Assembly (NCBI RefSeq): GCF_022376835.1
Contig: NZ_CP084606.1
Location: 1,482,501 to 1,546,500 of the forward strand
Length of the DNA: 64,000 nt
Direction of reading: 5' to 3'
Source of the DNA: Brucepastera parasyntrophica
GTDB taxonomy: Bacteria > Spirochaetota > Spirochaetia > Treponematales > Treponemataceae
Each line of letters starts with the position of its first letter. Within the stretch, counting starts at the first letter, position 1. The notes beneath the pieces were generated by a model that was given only the letters and a program-made list of their open reading frames with translations, ran no database searches and was not told the DNA's origin. Both the position numbers and the translations under genes were made by a program. This document shows positions 1 through 9,919 of the stretch, piece by piece.

Positions 1-3000
1 GGTAAAGACTTCCGCCGCGCTGACATTTCCGGCAGCGTCAGCCGCGCGGACAGCGAAGGTCTGGCGCAGACCTTCGCTGAAGGTAATCGTGTCCTGCCAG
101 GTACTTGCGGTCAGGGCAGCAAAGGAAGTCCAGCTGCCGCTGCCGATACGGTATTCAACTGTCGCCGGACTTCCGGTTCCCGAACCGCCGTTATCGCTCC
201 AGGTTCCCTTAACCAGAAAGGAAGCTGATGTAATAAGCTGCCCGTCCACCAGATTCTGTACAATAAAGGTGGGGGCGCTGCTGTCAAACAATACGGAAAG
301 GGAAACAATTGTTTCCTTATCATAATTATCGGCGGCCCGCACCCGGACAGCCTTCTGTCCGTCGCCGGAACCATCAGAAGGAACAGGTACTGTTACATTC
401 CAGCTGATTGTATCGCCTTCGGACGAGGGCGGCGTAAAAGATATAGTATTCCATGTTGTACCAGCGTCGTAACTTATGGAAAGGGTTTTAATGCCGCTGG
501 TATCCCGGGCTGTGCCGCTTATGGAAAAATCGGCCTTTTTAATGGAATTATTCAGGGTATCATAATCCGTAACAGTCAAAACCGGCGCGTACAAGTCAAG
601 ACCAAAAGCGAATTCACTCGTTATGCTTACATTTCCGCCCTTATCGGTTGCCCTGAATTGTATTTTTTGTCCAGGGCCTTCGGTCAGGCCGGAAACTGTA
701 TGGCTCCAGCTTACACCCATGGTATCAACATCGGCCCAGGCCCCGCAGTTCAGCGAGTACTGGACACTGTGTTCGGAAGCGAGTCCGCTAGTATCGGAAG
801 CCGTCCCCGTAATCCGGTAACTGGTCGAAGTAATGGCCATACCATCCGTAAGGTTTATTACTTCAATATCCGGCCCGTCAGTATCGAGAATGACCGTACG
901 CTCGGCGGAGGTAATCTTTCCGGCCATATCCGTGACTATTATTTTATACGTGTATGTTCCGCTCGCAGTATCTGTTTCTTTATATGTAAATGTTTTGGAC
1001 GCACTGTCAATATCAGTCAGGACTATGGCTCCGGAAGAAACAGCGGTCCCGTTTTTTTCTATGCTGACGGAAGCGATGCCGTAGGAATCCGAAACAGTTC
1101 CGGTCAGACTGAACAGCCGGTTAACCGTTAACGGCTGCTCGGCAATCGGGCTTTCCTCATCCGCCAGGGGATCAGGAGGGTCAGCATGAAGTATCAGTTT
1201 TGTGCCGGCGATTTGGGGCGATGACTTGTCAAGGCCGACAATGCAAAACTTCGCGGATGGCGTATAGGCGTATCCGCCTGATTCGTCGAGGGCGTCGTCA
1301 GCAAGGCCATACCAGATATGATACAGCTGTTCATCGGTCCCGATAGGAAGCCGGATGCTGAATTTTTTATAAAGCCCGCTTAATCCCGAACCCGCGGGAG
1401 CATTTTCCGAAGAGGTGAGTATTTCCACAGCTGTCCAGTCAGAATCGCCGGGAACTGTATCGGCAGACGCCGTATAGGCGACCCGGGCATAGGTAAGGTC
1501 TTCATCGGCCCACCCTTCAATACTTATAATACTTTCCTGGGCAAAGACTGTCACGGACGGTGTTACAGGAACCGCATTAACGGCGGCCCATGAAAGAACG
1601 GGACTCTGCAGGTCTGTTATAAAGGAACGGGTTATCTTTCCCGAAGAGAATTTACCATCGCTCAGCTGGAATGAAACATATTTTTTCTCTCCCGCCGCGG
1701 GAGCTGATATTGTTTTTTCCCAGGTAAAGGACAGCCGTCCATCGACAGTTTCAGGAGAAGCTGAATAACTGGTATCGTTGGCAAACAGGGTGCTGATAAG
1801 GTCGCCTGTTTCCGTTACTTCCTGAACGGTCAGGCTTAAATTCTGGTCATCGCGGCCCTTAATGATTACATTGAACTGATTGTTCTGCGGCCGTATTTTT
1901 ACCGTTGCATTTTTATCCGTCAGGTTCTGGGGAATAACCGATTCGAGTATGGGAGCCCCGGCATTAATTGAAAACCTCCAGACGGCATTTGAAGCCTGGA
2001 GTCCCGCTGTATCGAGGGCGTCTATTTCGAGTTCATAATTTCCGGAATCAGCGGCGACTTCATAATTGATAAGAATGGTCCCGCTTAATTCCTGGATCGG
2101 CGAATTTGCGTTCTGGGGCCCCGGAAGCGTATCCCACAGCCCCGGGCTTGCTCCTTCGCCGGTAAGCCGGATCCGGACAGAATAGGGCTGACCCGATGAC
2201 CCCACACTGATCGGGGTTGCGTCAGGTCCGGGTGTTATTTTTATGGGCAGAATGGACTGGGAGGCAATAACATTAACGGTATAATCATCATGCCCCGGAG
2301 TAAGGCCCGCGATATCGATAACGGGTGATTTATCATAGGGACTTACCGAGAAATTTCCGTACTCGGCGCTGTCAAACGATTCACTGACTGTCGAGGGAAT
2401 ACGCGTATTTATAAAATCAGCTTTGGCGACTTCGGAGGGAATACAATCAGGATCATTGTGCCAGTTGCACAATTCTTCAAGGTTGGGATTCAGGCTCGTA
2501 TTATACAGAAGGCTGTTAATATCCGATGACAGGAATATATATTCATTCGCATTGCCGTTCCCCTGGCCGGTTTTATCAGCCGGGTCCATATATATTCTGG
2601 CATGGTCATAGGCGGTAATGGTATAGGACAGTGTCCGGATTTTTTCGTCCTCTGTCAGCGGATTTGAGGACATTCCTGCTATAAGCAGCTGGAAAACCTC
2701 ATCCCGGATAGTATAATTTATGACGCTTCCGGGGTTTGACTGGGAATCGCTTCCGAGAAACGTTCCCGTCGCGGGATCATAAAAGCTGAATTCAATACGT
2801 TCACATATTTTTCCGCCGTATCCCGCGTCCCAGAGGTCGCCCTTAAAGGTTATGGCTGTTCCAAAACGGGAGCCGGTCACACTGGTTGTCCCGGTTGTGG
2901 ACGGCTGCGCGATTTTCAGTATAGGAGGCGTATTATCTATAAAATAGGAAATTTTTGCGGTAGTTTTCCGTTCCGCCGTATCTATAGCGGTAACAGTAAC

Positions 3001-3396
3001 AAGATATGATCCGTCAGCTATGGGCGCGGTAAAACCGCCCGTTATTTCATTATATACTCTCTCATTCGGGATAGTGACCCGCCAGGATCCGCTGGTCCTG
3101 TCCGCGGTAGTATTCCATGAATCAATAAGAGCGCTGGTCTTGGCCTCGGTGCCCTCATACAGATTGACCTTAATACTGTCTACCCTGGTTTCATCCGACG
3201 CGTTTCCGGCAATTACAAAGGTACCCCGTATTACGGCGGATGAGGGAGGATAATCAACGGACAGTGTCGGCGGCTTGGTGTCAACGGAATCGCCGAGACC
3301 TATTTCACAGGTACTGAGAACAATTATCAGCAATGGTATGCTGAGACAAAAGGAAAGAATTCTGCTTTTTTTGTATACTTTCCGTTCTTTTGACAT
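1..3396 (-). CDS. Large Ig-like-repeat lipoprotein (3' end outside window)
   Basis: The frame is open from an ATG at 3396 to the window edge, giving at least 1,132 residues with no stop. The N-terminus is a basic stretch, a hydrophobic core and a lipobox ending at Cys30 (VLSTC), so export and lipid anchoring are predicted. The rest is made of repeated beta-sandwich-like modules with signatures such as GTVSDSYGIASV, GTASDTSGLAS, GTARDTSGIKTLS and VKGTWSDNGGSG, as in bacterial Ig-like surface proteins. A cell-envelope or adhesive role is inferred from architecture only. The C-terminus is missing here, so total length is unknown. Plus-strand ORFs in this stretch are shadows. Confidence 0.85.
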   Translation of the reverse strand, partial: MSKERKVYKKSRILSFCLSIPLLIIVLSTCEIGLGDSVDTKPPTLSVDYPPSSAVIRGTFVIAGNASDETRVDSIKVNLYEGTEAKTSALIDSWNTTADRTSGSWRVTIPNERVYNEITGGFTAPIADGSYLVTVTAIDTAERKTTAKISYFIDNTPPILKIAQPSTTGTTSVTGSRFGTAITFKGDLWDAGYGGKICERIEFSFYDPATGTFLGSDSQSNPGSVINYTIRDEVFQLLIAGMSSNPLTEDEKIRTLSYTITAYDHARIYMDPADKTGQGNGNANEYIFLSSDINSLLYNTSLNPNLEELCNWHNDPDCIPSEVAKADFINTRIPSTVSESFDSAEYGNFSVSPYDKSPVIDIAGLTPGHDDYTVNVIASQSILPIKITPGPDATPISVGSSGQPYSVRIRLTGEGASPGLWDTLPGPQNANSPIQELSGTILINYEVAADSGNYELEIDALDTAGLQASNAVWRFSINAGAPILESVIPQNLTDKNATVKIRPQNNQFNVIIKGRDDQNLSLTVQEVTETGDLISTLFANDTSYSASPETVDGRLSFTWEKTISAPAAGEKKYVSFQLSDGKFSSGKITRSFITDLQSPVLSWAAVNAVPVTPSVTVFAQESIISIEGWADEDLTYARVAYTASADTVPGDSDWTAVEILTSSENAPAGSGLSGLYKKFSIRLPIGTDEQLYHIWYGLADDALDESGGYAYTPSAKFCIVGLDKSSPQIAGTKLILHADPPDPLADEESPIAEQPLTVNRLFSLTGTVSDSYGIASVSIEKNGTAVSSGAIVLTDIDSASKTFTYKETDTASGTYTYKIIVTDMAGKITSAERTVILDTDGPDIEVINLTDGMAITSTSYRITGTASDTSGLASEHSVQYSLNCGAWADVDTMGVSWSHTVSGLTEGPGQKIQFRATDKGGNVSITSEFAFGLDLYAPVLTVTDYDTLNNSIKKADFSISGTARDTSGIKTLSISYDAGTTWNTISFTPPSSEGDTISWNVTVPVPSDGSGDGQKAVRVRAADNYDKETIVSLSVLFDSSAPTFIVQNLVDGQLITSASFLVKGTWSDNGGSGTGSPATVEYRIGSGSWTSFAALTASTWQDTITFSEGLRQTFAVRAADAAGNVSAAEVFT

Positions 3397-3795
3397 ATTC
3401 GCCCCCGCGAAACAGCCGGTCTAAAGATATTTCAATATATTTACTGTATTTTCAAATAGGAATATGCAACCCTTGGGTTCTGCTATCATTCTGGAGTTCA
3501 AGAGGGACCTATCCCAATATACAAATAGTGATAGTACAATAATACTGATGAAAAAGCAAAAAGGCACCATTTTACAAAGTAAAATATATGCCCTACATTA
3601 TCGGCAGGCTATAGCGGAAACTTGAGCTGAATCCATCCGGGAAAGGAAAGAAGCTTCGGCGCAAAAGTATCAATTTATGATGTATTTTACCCATTCGGGT
3701 GATGGACCGCAAAACCGGAGGAATTAATTTAAAAATAAATCCTGCCGGAGAAGAAGTTCCGGCGGAACAAAAAATAAACAATATGGAGGTATTGT
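3397..3795. other. Intergenic region between divergent lipoprotein and hsp20 genes
   Basis: This is an AT-rich divergent spacer with no convincing gene. It contains a small dyad ACCC-ATTC-GGGT (3689-3700), about 95 bases upstream of the hsp20 start. The same element, ACCC-GTTC-GGGT, occurs at 4591-4602 upstream of the sugar symporter. No CIRCE element (TTAGCACTC-N9-GAGTGCTAA) was found. Confidence 0.5.
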
Positions 3796-4245
3796 ATGAA
3801 ATCAGTAGCGGTTTACAAGCCAAAATCTATTGACAAAGCGATTGATGATTTTGACAGTTTAGTCGGGGCCTTTTTCGATGACCCTTCTCTGGCGGATTAT
3901 ATGCGGCACGGATCGCTTCCGGCGGTGGACATAACGGAAACAGAAAACAGCTATATCCTTGAAGCGGAACTGACCGGTTATGATGAAAAAAATGTAGAGG
4001 TTTTTGTGGATGGAAACACCCTGGGCATTTCATCAACAAAAGAAGAAACAGATGAAAAGAAGGAAAAAAAATATATCCGCAGGGAACGGACAAGCGAATC
4101 ATTCAACCGGTTTTTCACATTACCCGAAAACGCGGACCCTGATTCTGTTTCCGCAAATTTTAAAAACGGACTTCTGACTATTGAAATAAAGAAAAAGCAT
4201 GCAAGTAAAAAACGAATGGTTGAAATTAAAAAAAACAATAATTAG
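3796..4245 (+). CDS. Small heat-shock protein, Hsp20/alpha-crystallin family
   Basis: A 149-residue cytoplasmic ATP-independent holdase chaperone. A short N-terminal arm (about 1-40) is followed by an alpha-crystallin domain (about 42-137) with PAVDITETENSYILEAELTGY and the family's conserved late strand motif NGLLTIEI; the tail is lysine-rich. Length is normal for the family. The ATG follows a good ribosome binding site (TGGAGG). It is monocistronic, with a terminator hairpin just downstream. No heat-shock operator was recognised, so regulation is unknown. Confidence 0.95.
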   Translation: MKSVAVYKPKSIDKAIDDFDSLVGAFFDDPSLADYMRHGSLPAVDITETENSYILEAELTGYDEKNVEVFVDGNTLGISSTKEETDEKKEKKYIRRERTSESFNRFFTLPENADPDSVSANFKNGLLTIEIKKKHASKKRMVEIKKNNN

Positions 4246-4276
4246 GTAAAACCCAAGTTCATCATGTAAAAAAAAC

Positions 4277-4326
4277 AAAGTCTGATATGCGGTAAAGGCG
4301 CACGCCCCATATTAGACTTTCGTTTT
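4277..4326 (+). terminator. Hairpin terminator after hsp20
   Basis: AAAGTCTGATATG (4277-4289) pairs with CATATTAGACTTT (4308-4320) with one mismatch and is followed by CGTTTTA. It lies 32 bases after the hsp20 stop. Confidence 0.7.
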
Positions 4327-4373
4327 ATCCGGCCGGATACCGGTTCGCACCTTCCGGATATGGTCAATTATTT

Positions 4374-4427
4374 TTTACACAATACTATGTGTAAAAAAAT
4401 GGAATCTTACACATAGTATTGTGTAAA
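4374..4427. repeat. Perfect 21-bp inverted repeat, possible operator
   Basis: TTTACACAATACTATGTGTAA (4374-4394) is repeated in perfect inversion at 4407-4427 with a 12-base spacer. Each arm is itself a dyad (TTACACA-N6-TGTGTAA), so this may be two operator sites. It lies about 240 bases upstream of the sugar symporter; the rest of 4246-4665 holds only the hsp20 terminator and the ACCC-GTTC-GGGT dyad. There is no T-tract typical of a terminator. Function is inferred. Confidence 0.6.
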
Positions 4428-4665
4428 GTTTTATCCCCACTATAAAATCTGTTTTTACCGCGTTTTGCAGCGCCATACACGGCGCCGCAGGGTTTTTGCG
4501 GCTGTTTCCTGATCAGGCAGAAAAATCGTGGAAATATCCTTCTATATTTATGATTATCCGGCCGGGAGTATTGCTTTTTTCCCCATTTTTACCCGTTCGG
4601 GTGGTTTAATCCCGTAATAACCCTCCTATAATGTCAATAAATACCTGGTTCAGGAGGAATATGTT

Positions 4666-6045
4666 ATGCCCGAGGCGTTACATATTGGTTGGAAGAACCG
4701 TTTGGCTTATTCTTCCATTAACTTCGGCTTCAGCCTCTTGGCCATGACTGTCAGCACGCTCATGATGTACTACTATACTGATGTCCTGGTGTTACCGGTA
4801 ATGGCGGTGAGCGGAATTCTGTTTGCGGTACGTCTGTTTGACGGTCTTGTTGACCCTTTTCTGGGCCACTACATGGACAGACGTTCCACTAAATTCGGCA
4901 AGTACCGCGGCTATATCCTCTACTGGGCAATCCCCATGTGCATTACCTTTGTGCTGATGTTTGCGGCTGTCCCTCTCACAGGGACAGTGCGGATAATATG
5001 GTGTCTGCTGATTTATCTGGCGTTCACACTGTCGTTCAGTTTTGTTGAAATAGCAAGTCTGCCCATGCTGGCGTCCTTCGGGAATCATGGAAGCCGGACT
5101 GCCTGCAATACATGGAAAGTATTCGGATGTATTATTGCAACCCTGATTGCGGTTTTTTTCTCGCTGAAACTGGTCCGGGTTCTGGGACAGGGGTCTGAAC
5201 TGCGGGGATATTTCCGGATGGCCCTGCTATTCGCTCTTACCGTACTCCTGGCGGTAATAATCGGGGGTTTCAGCCTCAGAGAGGGAAAATACGCCGCGCC
5301 TGACGCAGGTGATCAGGACCGGGATTTTTCCGGCCTCAAAGCTATTCTTACAGCCCTGAAGGAAAAAAGAATTGTATTCCTGCTCTGTATGCACCTTTGC
5401 ATGGACGCGGCCTCGGCGTTTAAGATGCAGGCTGGAATTTATTACCTGAAATATACCATAGAGCGGCAGGATATGATCCCCTTGTTCCTGGTAAGTCCTA
5501 TTTTGGCCTCGCTTTTGATGCAGCCGGCGGTTTTTTATCTCGCAAAACGCTTCCGGCTCTGTACCCTGCTGTTTTTTGGCAATGCCGTGTCCGCCCTGGC
5601 AATGCTGCTTATCGGCCTGTCCGGCAGTTCTGCGGCGCTCCTTATAGGGGCTAACTGTCTTTTCGGAATGGCCAGCGCTTTTCCGGCGAACCTGGTTTTT
5701 TCCCGTATGGCGGAGCTTTCCGACCGGCTCGCGGTAAAACACGGAAAACCCTTCGGCGGCGTAGTCAACTCTTTTCTTGGCCTGGCGTCCCGGCTCGGGA
5801 GTTCTTTCGCGAGCGGCCTGTTTGCTTTTATTCTTTTTATTACGGGTTATGTACCAAACGCGGTCCAGACAGGCAGGACCCTTACGGGCATATCGATTGG
5901 CTTTGTCATACTGCCTGTCATAGTCCTGATACTGGGAGGTCTTTTCGCCATGCTGTCCTTTGATCCTTTTGACCGGAAAGCCATCCGGGCATCCATCAGG
6001 CTTTTCCCTGGCAAGGCAGGCGCAGAGGCGGAGCCTTATCCGTAA
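4666..6045 (+). CDS. GPH-family cation:sugar symporter (MelB-like, major facilitator)
   Basis: A 459-residue inner-membrane protein with about 12 hydrophobic segments. The family signature of the glycoside-pentoside-hexuronide symporters is visible after the second segment: DGLVDPFLGHYMDRR at residues 59-73, followed by TKFGKYR. Such proteins import sugars with Na+ or H+; the substrate cannot be read from sequence. The start follows a clear AGGAGG site. The MalT-like regulator begins 170 bases downstream on the same strand, suggesting that gene senses or controls uptake of the same sugar. Length is normal and no defects are seen. Confidence 0.9.
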   Translation: MPEALHIGWKNRLAYSSINFGFSLLAMTVSTLMMYYYTDVLVLPVMAVSGILFAVRLFDGLVDPFLGHYMDRRSTKFGKYRGYILYWAIPMCITFVLMFAAVPLTGTVRIIWCLLIYLAFTLSFSFVEIASLPMLASFGNHGSRTACNTWKVFGCIIATLIAVFFSLKLVRVLGQGSELRGYFRMALLFALTVLLAVIIGGFSLREGKYAAPDAGDQDRDFSGLKAILTALKEKRIVFLLCMHLCMDAASAFKMQAGIYYLKYTIERQDMIPLFLVSPILASLLMQPAVFYLAKRFRLCTLLFFGNAVSALAMLLIGLSGSSAALLIGANCLFGMASAFPANLVFSRMAELSDRLAVKHGKPFGGVVNSFLGLASRLGSSFASGLFAFILFITGYVPNAVQTGRTLTGISIGFVILPVIVLILGGLFAMLSFDPFDRKAIRASIRLFPGKAGAEAEPYP

Positions 6046-6214
6046 AATGAAACCATCAGGCATACACCCGGCAGCGGCCCTGCCCTCGCGGACATGGAAT
6101 AACCTCCGAAACAGGTCACAGATAAAAATCTTTTCGGATATTGGCCGGAAACAAAAAAATAAATTGCGGCAGGCGGAAGAACGTGCTAGACTGTTCCCAA
6201 AAGGGGTAATCGCT

Positions 6215-8761
6215 ATGCCGGGCCAAAGCAATCTGCCTTTGCACCAGGGAATGCTTCGCCGTCCGAGGCTTCAGGCTCTGATAGAAAAGGGCCTGGAGTA
6301 TCCGTTTCTCGTGCTGCTGGCCGGACCCGGATTCGGCAAAACCCAGGCTATGGCTGATTATCTGAGTCAATCCGATGCCAGGAGCCTCTGGGTCCGCATG
6401 GGCAGTCTGGACAACCCTTACCCCAATTTCCGGGAGCATTTCTGTCATAGTCTGGAACGGGAGTTCCCCAGGCTTTCGAAAAACCTGGCGACCCTTGAAT
6501 TTCCGGAAACTCCGGTCAAATTTATCCCCTTTATGCACGCCCTCATAAAGGAACTTGAAAGAGGAAAACAGGTTATATGGGTATTCGATGATTTCGGTGA
6601 AATCACTGATGAAAGCACCCGGAATTTCTTCAGAATGCTGGCAAAACTGGATAAGGAAAACTTCAGACTGGTTCTGCTGTCAAATGCAACCTCCGGCACA
6701 GAAGCCCTTTTCAATAAAACCGATCGGCGCTTTCTTATATCAGGGGATGATCTGAGGTTTACCGATGAGGAAATTTCCGGTCTGTACGGCATGTATGGCA
6801 TGTCGCTGGAACCGGAAGAAGTGAGCCGTGTCCGGGACTATACTGAAGGCTGGCCCCTCGCCTTGCACCTCATGGCCTTGCAGCATAACAGAATACCTGA
6901 ACTGATGGTAGGCCCCGGAGGGATCGCCGAGAACGGAATTTTCCATCTGTTCGACGAACAATTTTTTTCCGGATATCCGGCGGAACAGCAAAAGCTCCTT
7001 GCGGGCCTTTCCCTGTTCCATTATTTTACCAAAGAGCTTGTTTTTACCCTGCATGGAAAAGATCCGGCAGACCTGGACGTATTTAACAATCATGTGTTTA
7101 TTAAAAATGAACCCGGAACGGACCGCTTTTTCTTCCACCATTTGTACCGTCTTTTTCTGCAGGAAAAAAAACGCCTTCTGTCCGCGGAAGAAGAACTGGA
7201 GATATGGAGAAAAGCCGCAGAACAGTATAAAACAGCGGGCGATACCATAGAAGCTATTGTCTGTTACCGGAAATGCAAAGACCATATCAGTATGCTCGCA
7301 GTAATCTGCGACTCTCCCAAATTCCACTATGGCATCACAGTGGCAAACGCAGCATATTTTTTAGAGCACCTCGACCTGCTGACTCCTGAAGAAGCGGAAG
7401 AGTATCCGATGGCAGATTACCTGCGGGCCCTGGTCTATCTGAATACCATAGAGATAGAAAAATCCGAGGTGCTTCTGCTTGATCTGGAACAAAGGCTTCT
7501 TTCCGATGGCTCGGCGGCTGCCCTCAAACTTTTGGGAGATGTGTACGCGTCGCTGGGGGCGATACACATGATGAGGAACGAGGAAAATTTCGGCGACTAT
7601 TATAAAAAGGCCGCTGTTTATCTCCGTGAAGACTCGAAATACAAAACCAAAAATACGCTGCTAACAGGGAACCACAACAGCTTTTCTCTGCCTGATAATC
7701 TGCCCGGGGCCAGGGAACGGATGGAAAAGGCCGTTCATTACGGGGTCTCATGGGCAAACCGGGCCCTGGCCGGAGGCATGAGCGGCCTGGACTATCTTTA
7801 TTCCGCGGAGGGCGCTTATTTGGCCTATGAACTTGACCGTGCGGAACAGTATGCCTACCGGGGAATATATAAGGCTGAGGCAAATGCCCAGCACGATCTG
7901 GTATGCAATGGTTTCTGTATACTGGCCCGGACCGGTTTTATGCGGGGAAATCTTGAGGAAATGTCAAAACATATCCGGAGTGTGGCAGACTATGCCGAAA
8001 GATATGCGTTTACCGTACTCAGGGAAATCCGCGATACGGCCCTGGCCTGGTACTATATCAAACTGCGGGACTTCAGCAAAGTTCCCGGAACTATTCTGGC
8101 TATCAACGACTCGGAACAGTCGCTTCTCTCTTACGGCAGAGTGCAGCTTGTGTACGCCAATTACCTGATCAATACAGGGGAATATGCCAAGCTGGCAGGG
8201 CTGCTGGAATATCCGAAAGGGCTGTTTCTGACAAGAGGGATCTGGCCGGACAGGATATGCCTGTTTATCATGCTTGCCATCAGCCATTTTCATCTGGGAA
8301 ATCCCGATTCCGCCATGGCGGCCCTGTGGACCGCGTATGATATGTCATATAACAACGGGCTTGTCACCCTGTTCATTGAGGGAGAGAAGCATATGGAAGC
8401 GCTCATTGACCTGGCCAGGCGGCAGCAGGAGCATGCCTTTGATCCTCAATGGCTGGATCTTATAGCCAGGCAGGCCGCAGGCTTTACCAGAAGGGCCGCT
8501 GCTGTCCGGAGTTCTTATAAGAAACAGGGAAATCCCAAAACCGTAAAGGAGAATCCCCTGACACTGAGGGAGGTAGAAATTCTCCAGGAACTCTCCCGGG
8601 GATTAACCCGGGAAGAAATAGCCATAAAACACAGGATTTCCATTAATACAATAAAATCATTTATCAAGACCATTTACAGTAAGTTAAACGCGGCAAACCG
8701 GGCCGAGGCGGTTTCTATCGCGATTCTGAATGGATATATTGAAGTTCCCGGGCCTGAATAG
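6215..8761 (+). CDS. MalT-like LuxR-family transcriptional regulator with STAND ATPase
   Basis: An 848-residue regulator. The N-terminal STAND-type NTPase has a Walker A at residues 36-43 (AGPGFGKT) and an Asp-rich Walker B-like stretch (IWVFDDFGE). A long helical TPR-like middle region follows, then a C-terminal LuxR/GerE helix-turn-helix (PLTLREVEILQELSRGLTRE and on through the recognition helix). Relatives are ATP- and ligand-dependent activators such as MalT. The ATG at 6215 is preferred because GGGG precedes it and it places the Walker A at the usual depth; the frame is open further upstream into the symporter gene. It probably forms a unit with the next gene (23-base gap). Confidence 0.88.
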   Translation: MPGQSNLPLHQGMLRRPRLQALIEKGLEYPFLVLLAGPGFGKTQAMADYLSQSDARSLWVRMGSLDNPYPNFREHFCHSLEREFPRLSKNLATLEFPETPVKFIPFMHALIKELERGKQVIWVFDDFGEITDESTRNFFRMLAKLDKENFRLVLLSNATSGTEALFNKTDRRFLISGDDLRFTDEEISGLYGMYGMSLEPEEVSRVRDYTEGWPLALHLMALQHNRIPELMVGPGGIAENGIFHLFDEQFFSGYPAEQQKLLAGLSLFHYFTKELVFTLHGKDPADLDVFNNHVFIKNEPGTDRFFFHHLYRLFLQEKKRLLSAEEELEIWRKAAEQYKTAGDTIEAIVCYRKCKDHISMLAVICDSPKFHYGITVANAAYFLEHLDLLTPEEAEEYPMADYLRALVYLNTIEIEKSEVLLLDLEQRLLSDGSAAALKLLGDVYASLGAIHMMRNEENFGDYYKKAAVYLREDSKYKTKNTLLTGNHNSFSLPDNLPGARERMEKAVHYGVSWANRALAGGMSGLDYLYSAEGAYLAYELDRAEQYAYRGIYKAEANAQHDLVCNGFCILARTGFMRGNLEEMSKHIRSVADYAERYAFTVLREIRDTALAWYYIKLRDFSKVPGTILAINDSEQSLLSYGRVQLVYANYLINTGEYAKLAGLLEYPKGLFLTRGIWPDRICLFIMLAISHFHLGNPDSAMAALWTAYDMSYNNGLVTLFIEGEKHMEALIDLARRQQEHAFDPQWLDLIARQAAGFTRRAAAVRSSYKKQGNPKTVKENPLTLREVEILQELSRGLTREEIAIKHRISINTIKSFIKTIYSKLNAANRAEAVSIAILNGYIEVPGPE

Positions 8762-8784
8762 TACCGGACAGCGGAGTAATAGCA

Positions 8785-9849
8785 ATGGATAAAAGTAAAG
8801 ACCTGGAAGTTTTATATCATTATGCGGCGGAACGCCGGTTTAAGGCTTTCAATGAGCTATGGGCAAAAGCGGTATCCGGGGGCCCGGATAATGAGTTCCC
8901 GGACGCCTATTTAATGCGGGCGCAAATAAAACTCTTTGCGGCCGACGAAACATTCCTGGAAGATCTGGAAACTGCCGGCAGAATACACGCGAAATCCCGG
9001 TTTCCCTGTCTTAACAGTCAATGGCTGTCTGACAGCCCCAACCGGTTTATTGTTTTTAGCAAAAAACCGGATGCCTTACAGCGTTTTTTGCAGAGACTCC
9101 CGGAAGCCAAAGATAAGATGGAGCACTGGTTCGGTAAGCCGGGCGGAAATATGGTCCGCCAGATCCAGAGTGAAATTTTCTATTTCACCGGCCGCTTCAC
9201 CGAGGCGATTAACCTGGCGGAGGAACAGCAAATCATGGACAGCGGAAACCACACGGATGAGATCCTGCTGCAATGCGTGCTGTTCCGCTGTCATTTAGCC
9301 ACGGGAAACACGGAAAAAGCGGAACAGAACATGCTGAACATGATCCGGTTATCCGAAGCCTATCCCGAATGCCGGAAATCATACCAGTCCATCCGTACCT
9401 GGGCGAACCTGACTACAGGCTGGAGCGGGGACAGTCCTCGTTTTTGCAATGATTTTCAGGGAAAGACATACCCTGTTCTGGATGACCGCCAGGAAGCCAT
9501 CCGGATGGGTTTTGATCAAATAACCGTCCTGGAGACGCCTTTTATAGAATATGCTGAACACAGCTATGATCAGCCCTATACCATGCGGCAGTATTATATG
9601 GATATTTTTCATGCCTTATACTGGTTTCAGACAAGCGATTTTCAGCAGACAGAATCCCATTTTCTTACAGTCTATAATATAGCTGCGGCCAGCGGATTAA
9701 TTATGCCGCTCGCGGAAGTAGGCGGCCACATTATACCGCTTTTGCAGCATATCAGAGACACCAGTCAGGTCTGTTCACCTGAACTGATTGGCAGAATTTT
9801 ATCCCTGGCTGAACAATATGAAGAAAACACCGAAGCTTACCGGGGCTGA
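8785..9849 (+). CDS. Helical-repeat (TPR-like) protein linked to the LuxR regulator
   Basis: A 354-residue, probably cytoplasmic protein with no signal peptide or membrane segment. It is almost wholly helical, with TPR-like pairs rich in A/E/L/Y (for example FYFTGRFTEAINLAEEQQ and FRCHLATGNTEKAEQNML), resembling the middle region of MalT-type regulators but lacking both ATPase and DNA-binding domains. It begins 23 bases after the regulator's stop with its own GGAG site, so co-transcription is likely. A role as a partner or modulator of that regulator is inference; I recognise no named family. Confidence 0.75.
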   Translation: MDKSKDLEVLYHYAAERRFKAFNELWAKAVSGGPDNEFPDAYLMRAQIKLFAADETFLEDLETAGRIHAKSRFPCLNSQWLSDSPNRFIVFSKKPDALQRFLQRLPEAKDKMEHWFGKPGGNMVRQIQSEIFYFTGRFTEAINLAEEQQIMDSGNHTDEILLQCVLFRCHLATGNTEKAEQNMLNMIRLSEAYPECRKSYQSIRTWANLTTGWSGDSPRFCNDFQGKTYPVLDDRQEAIRMGFDQITVLETPFIEYAEHSYDQPYTMRQYYMDIFHALYWFQTSDFQQTESHFLTVYNIAAASGLIMPLAEVGGHIIPLLQHIRDTSQVCSPELIGRILSLAEQYEENTEAYRG

Positions 9850-9919
9850 AGATTGTACACCTGAACAGTAAGAGAATTGACTATATTCCGGAGCGTTTAA
9901 AATTTGCAGGCGGAAATTC

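Noticed and set aside
658..1131. Plus-strand frames within the Ig-repeat lipoprotein gene
   Set aside because: They mirror the minus-strand coding frame; the minus frame is open for 3.4 kb with a signal peptide and repeats.
3397..3795. CIRCE or other heat-shock operator before hsp20
   Set aside because: No matching inverted repeat; only the short ACCC-ATTC-GGGT dyad is present.
5227..6231. Long minus-strand frame over the symporter and regulator leader
   Set aside because: Shadow of two well-supported plus-strand genes, low-complexity basic composition, no start signal.
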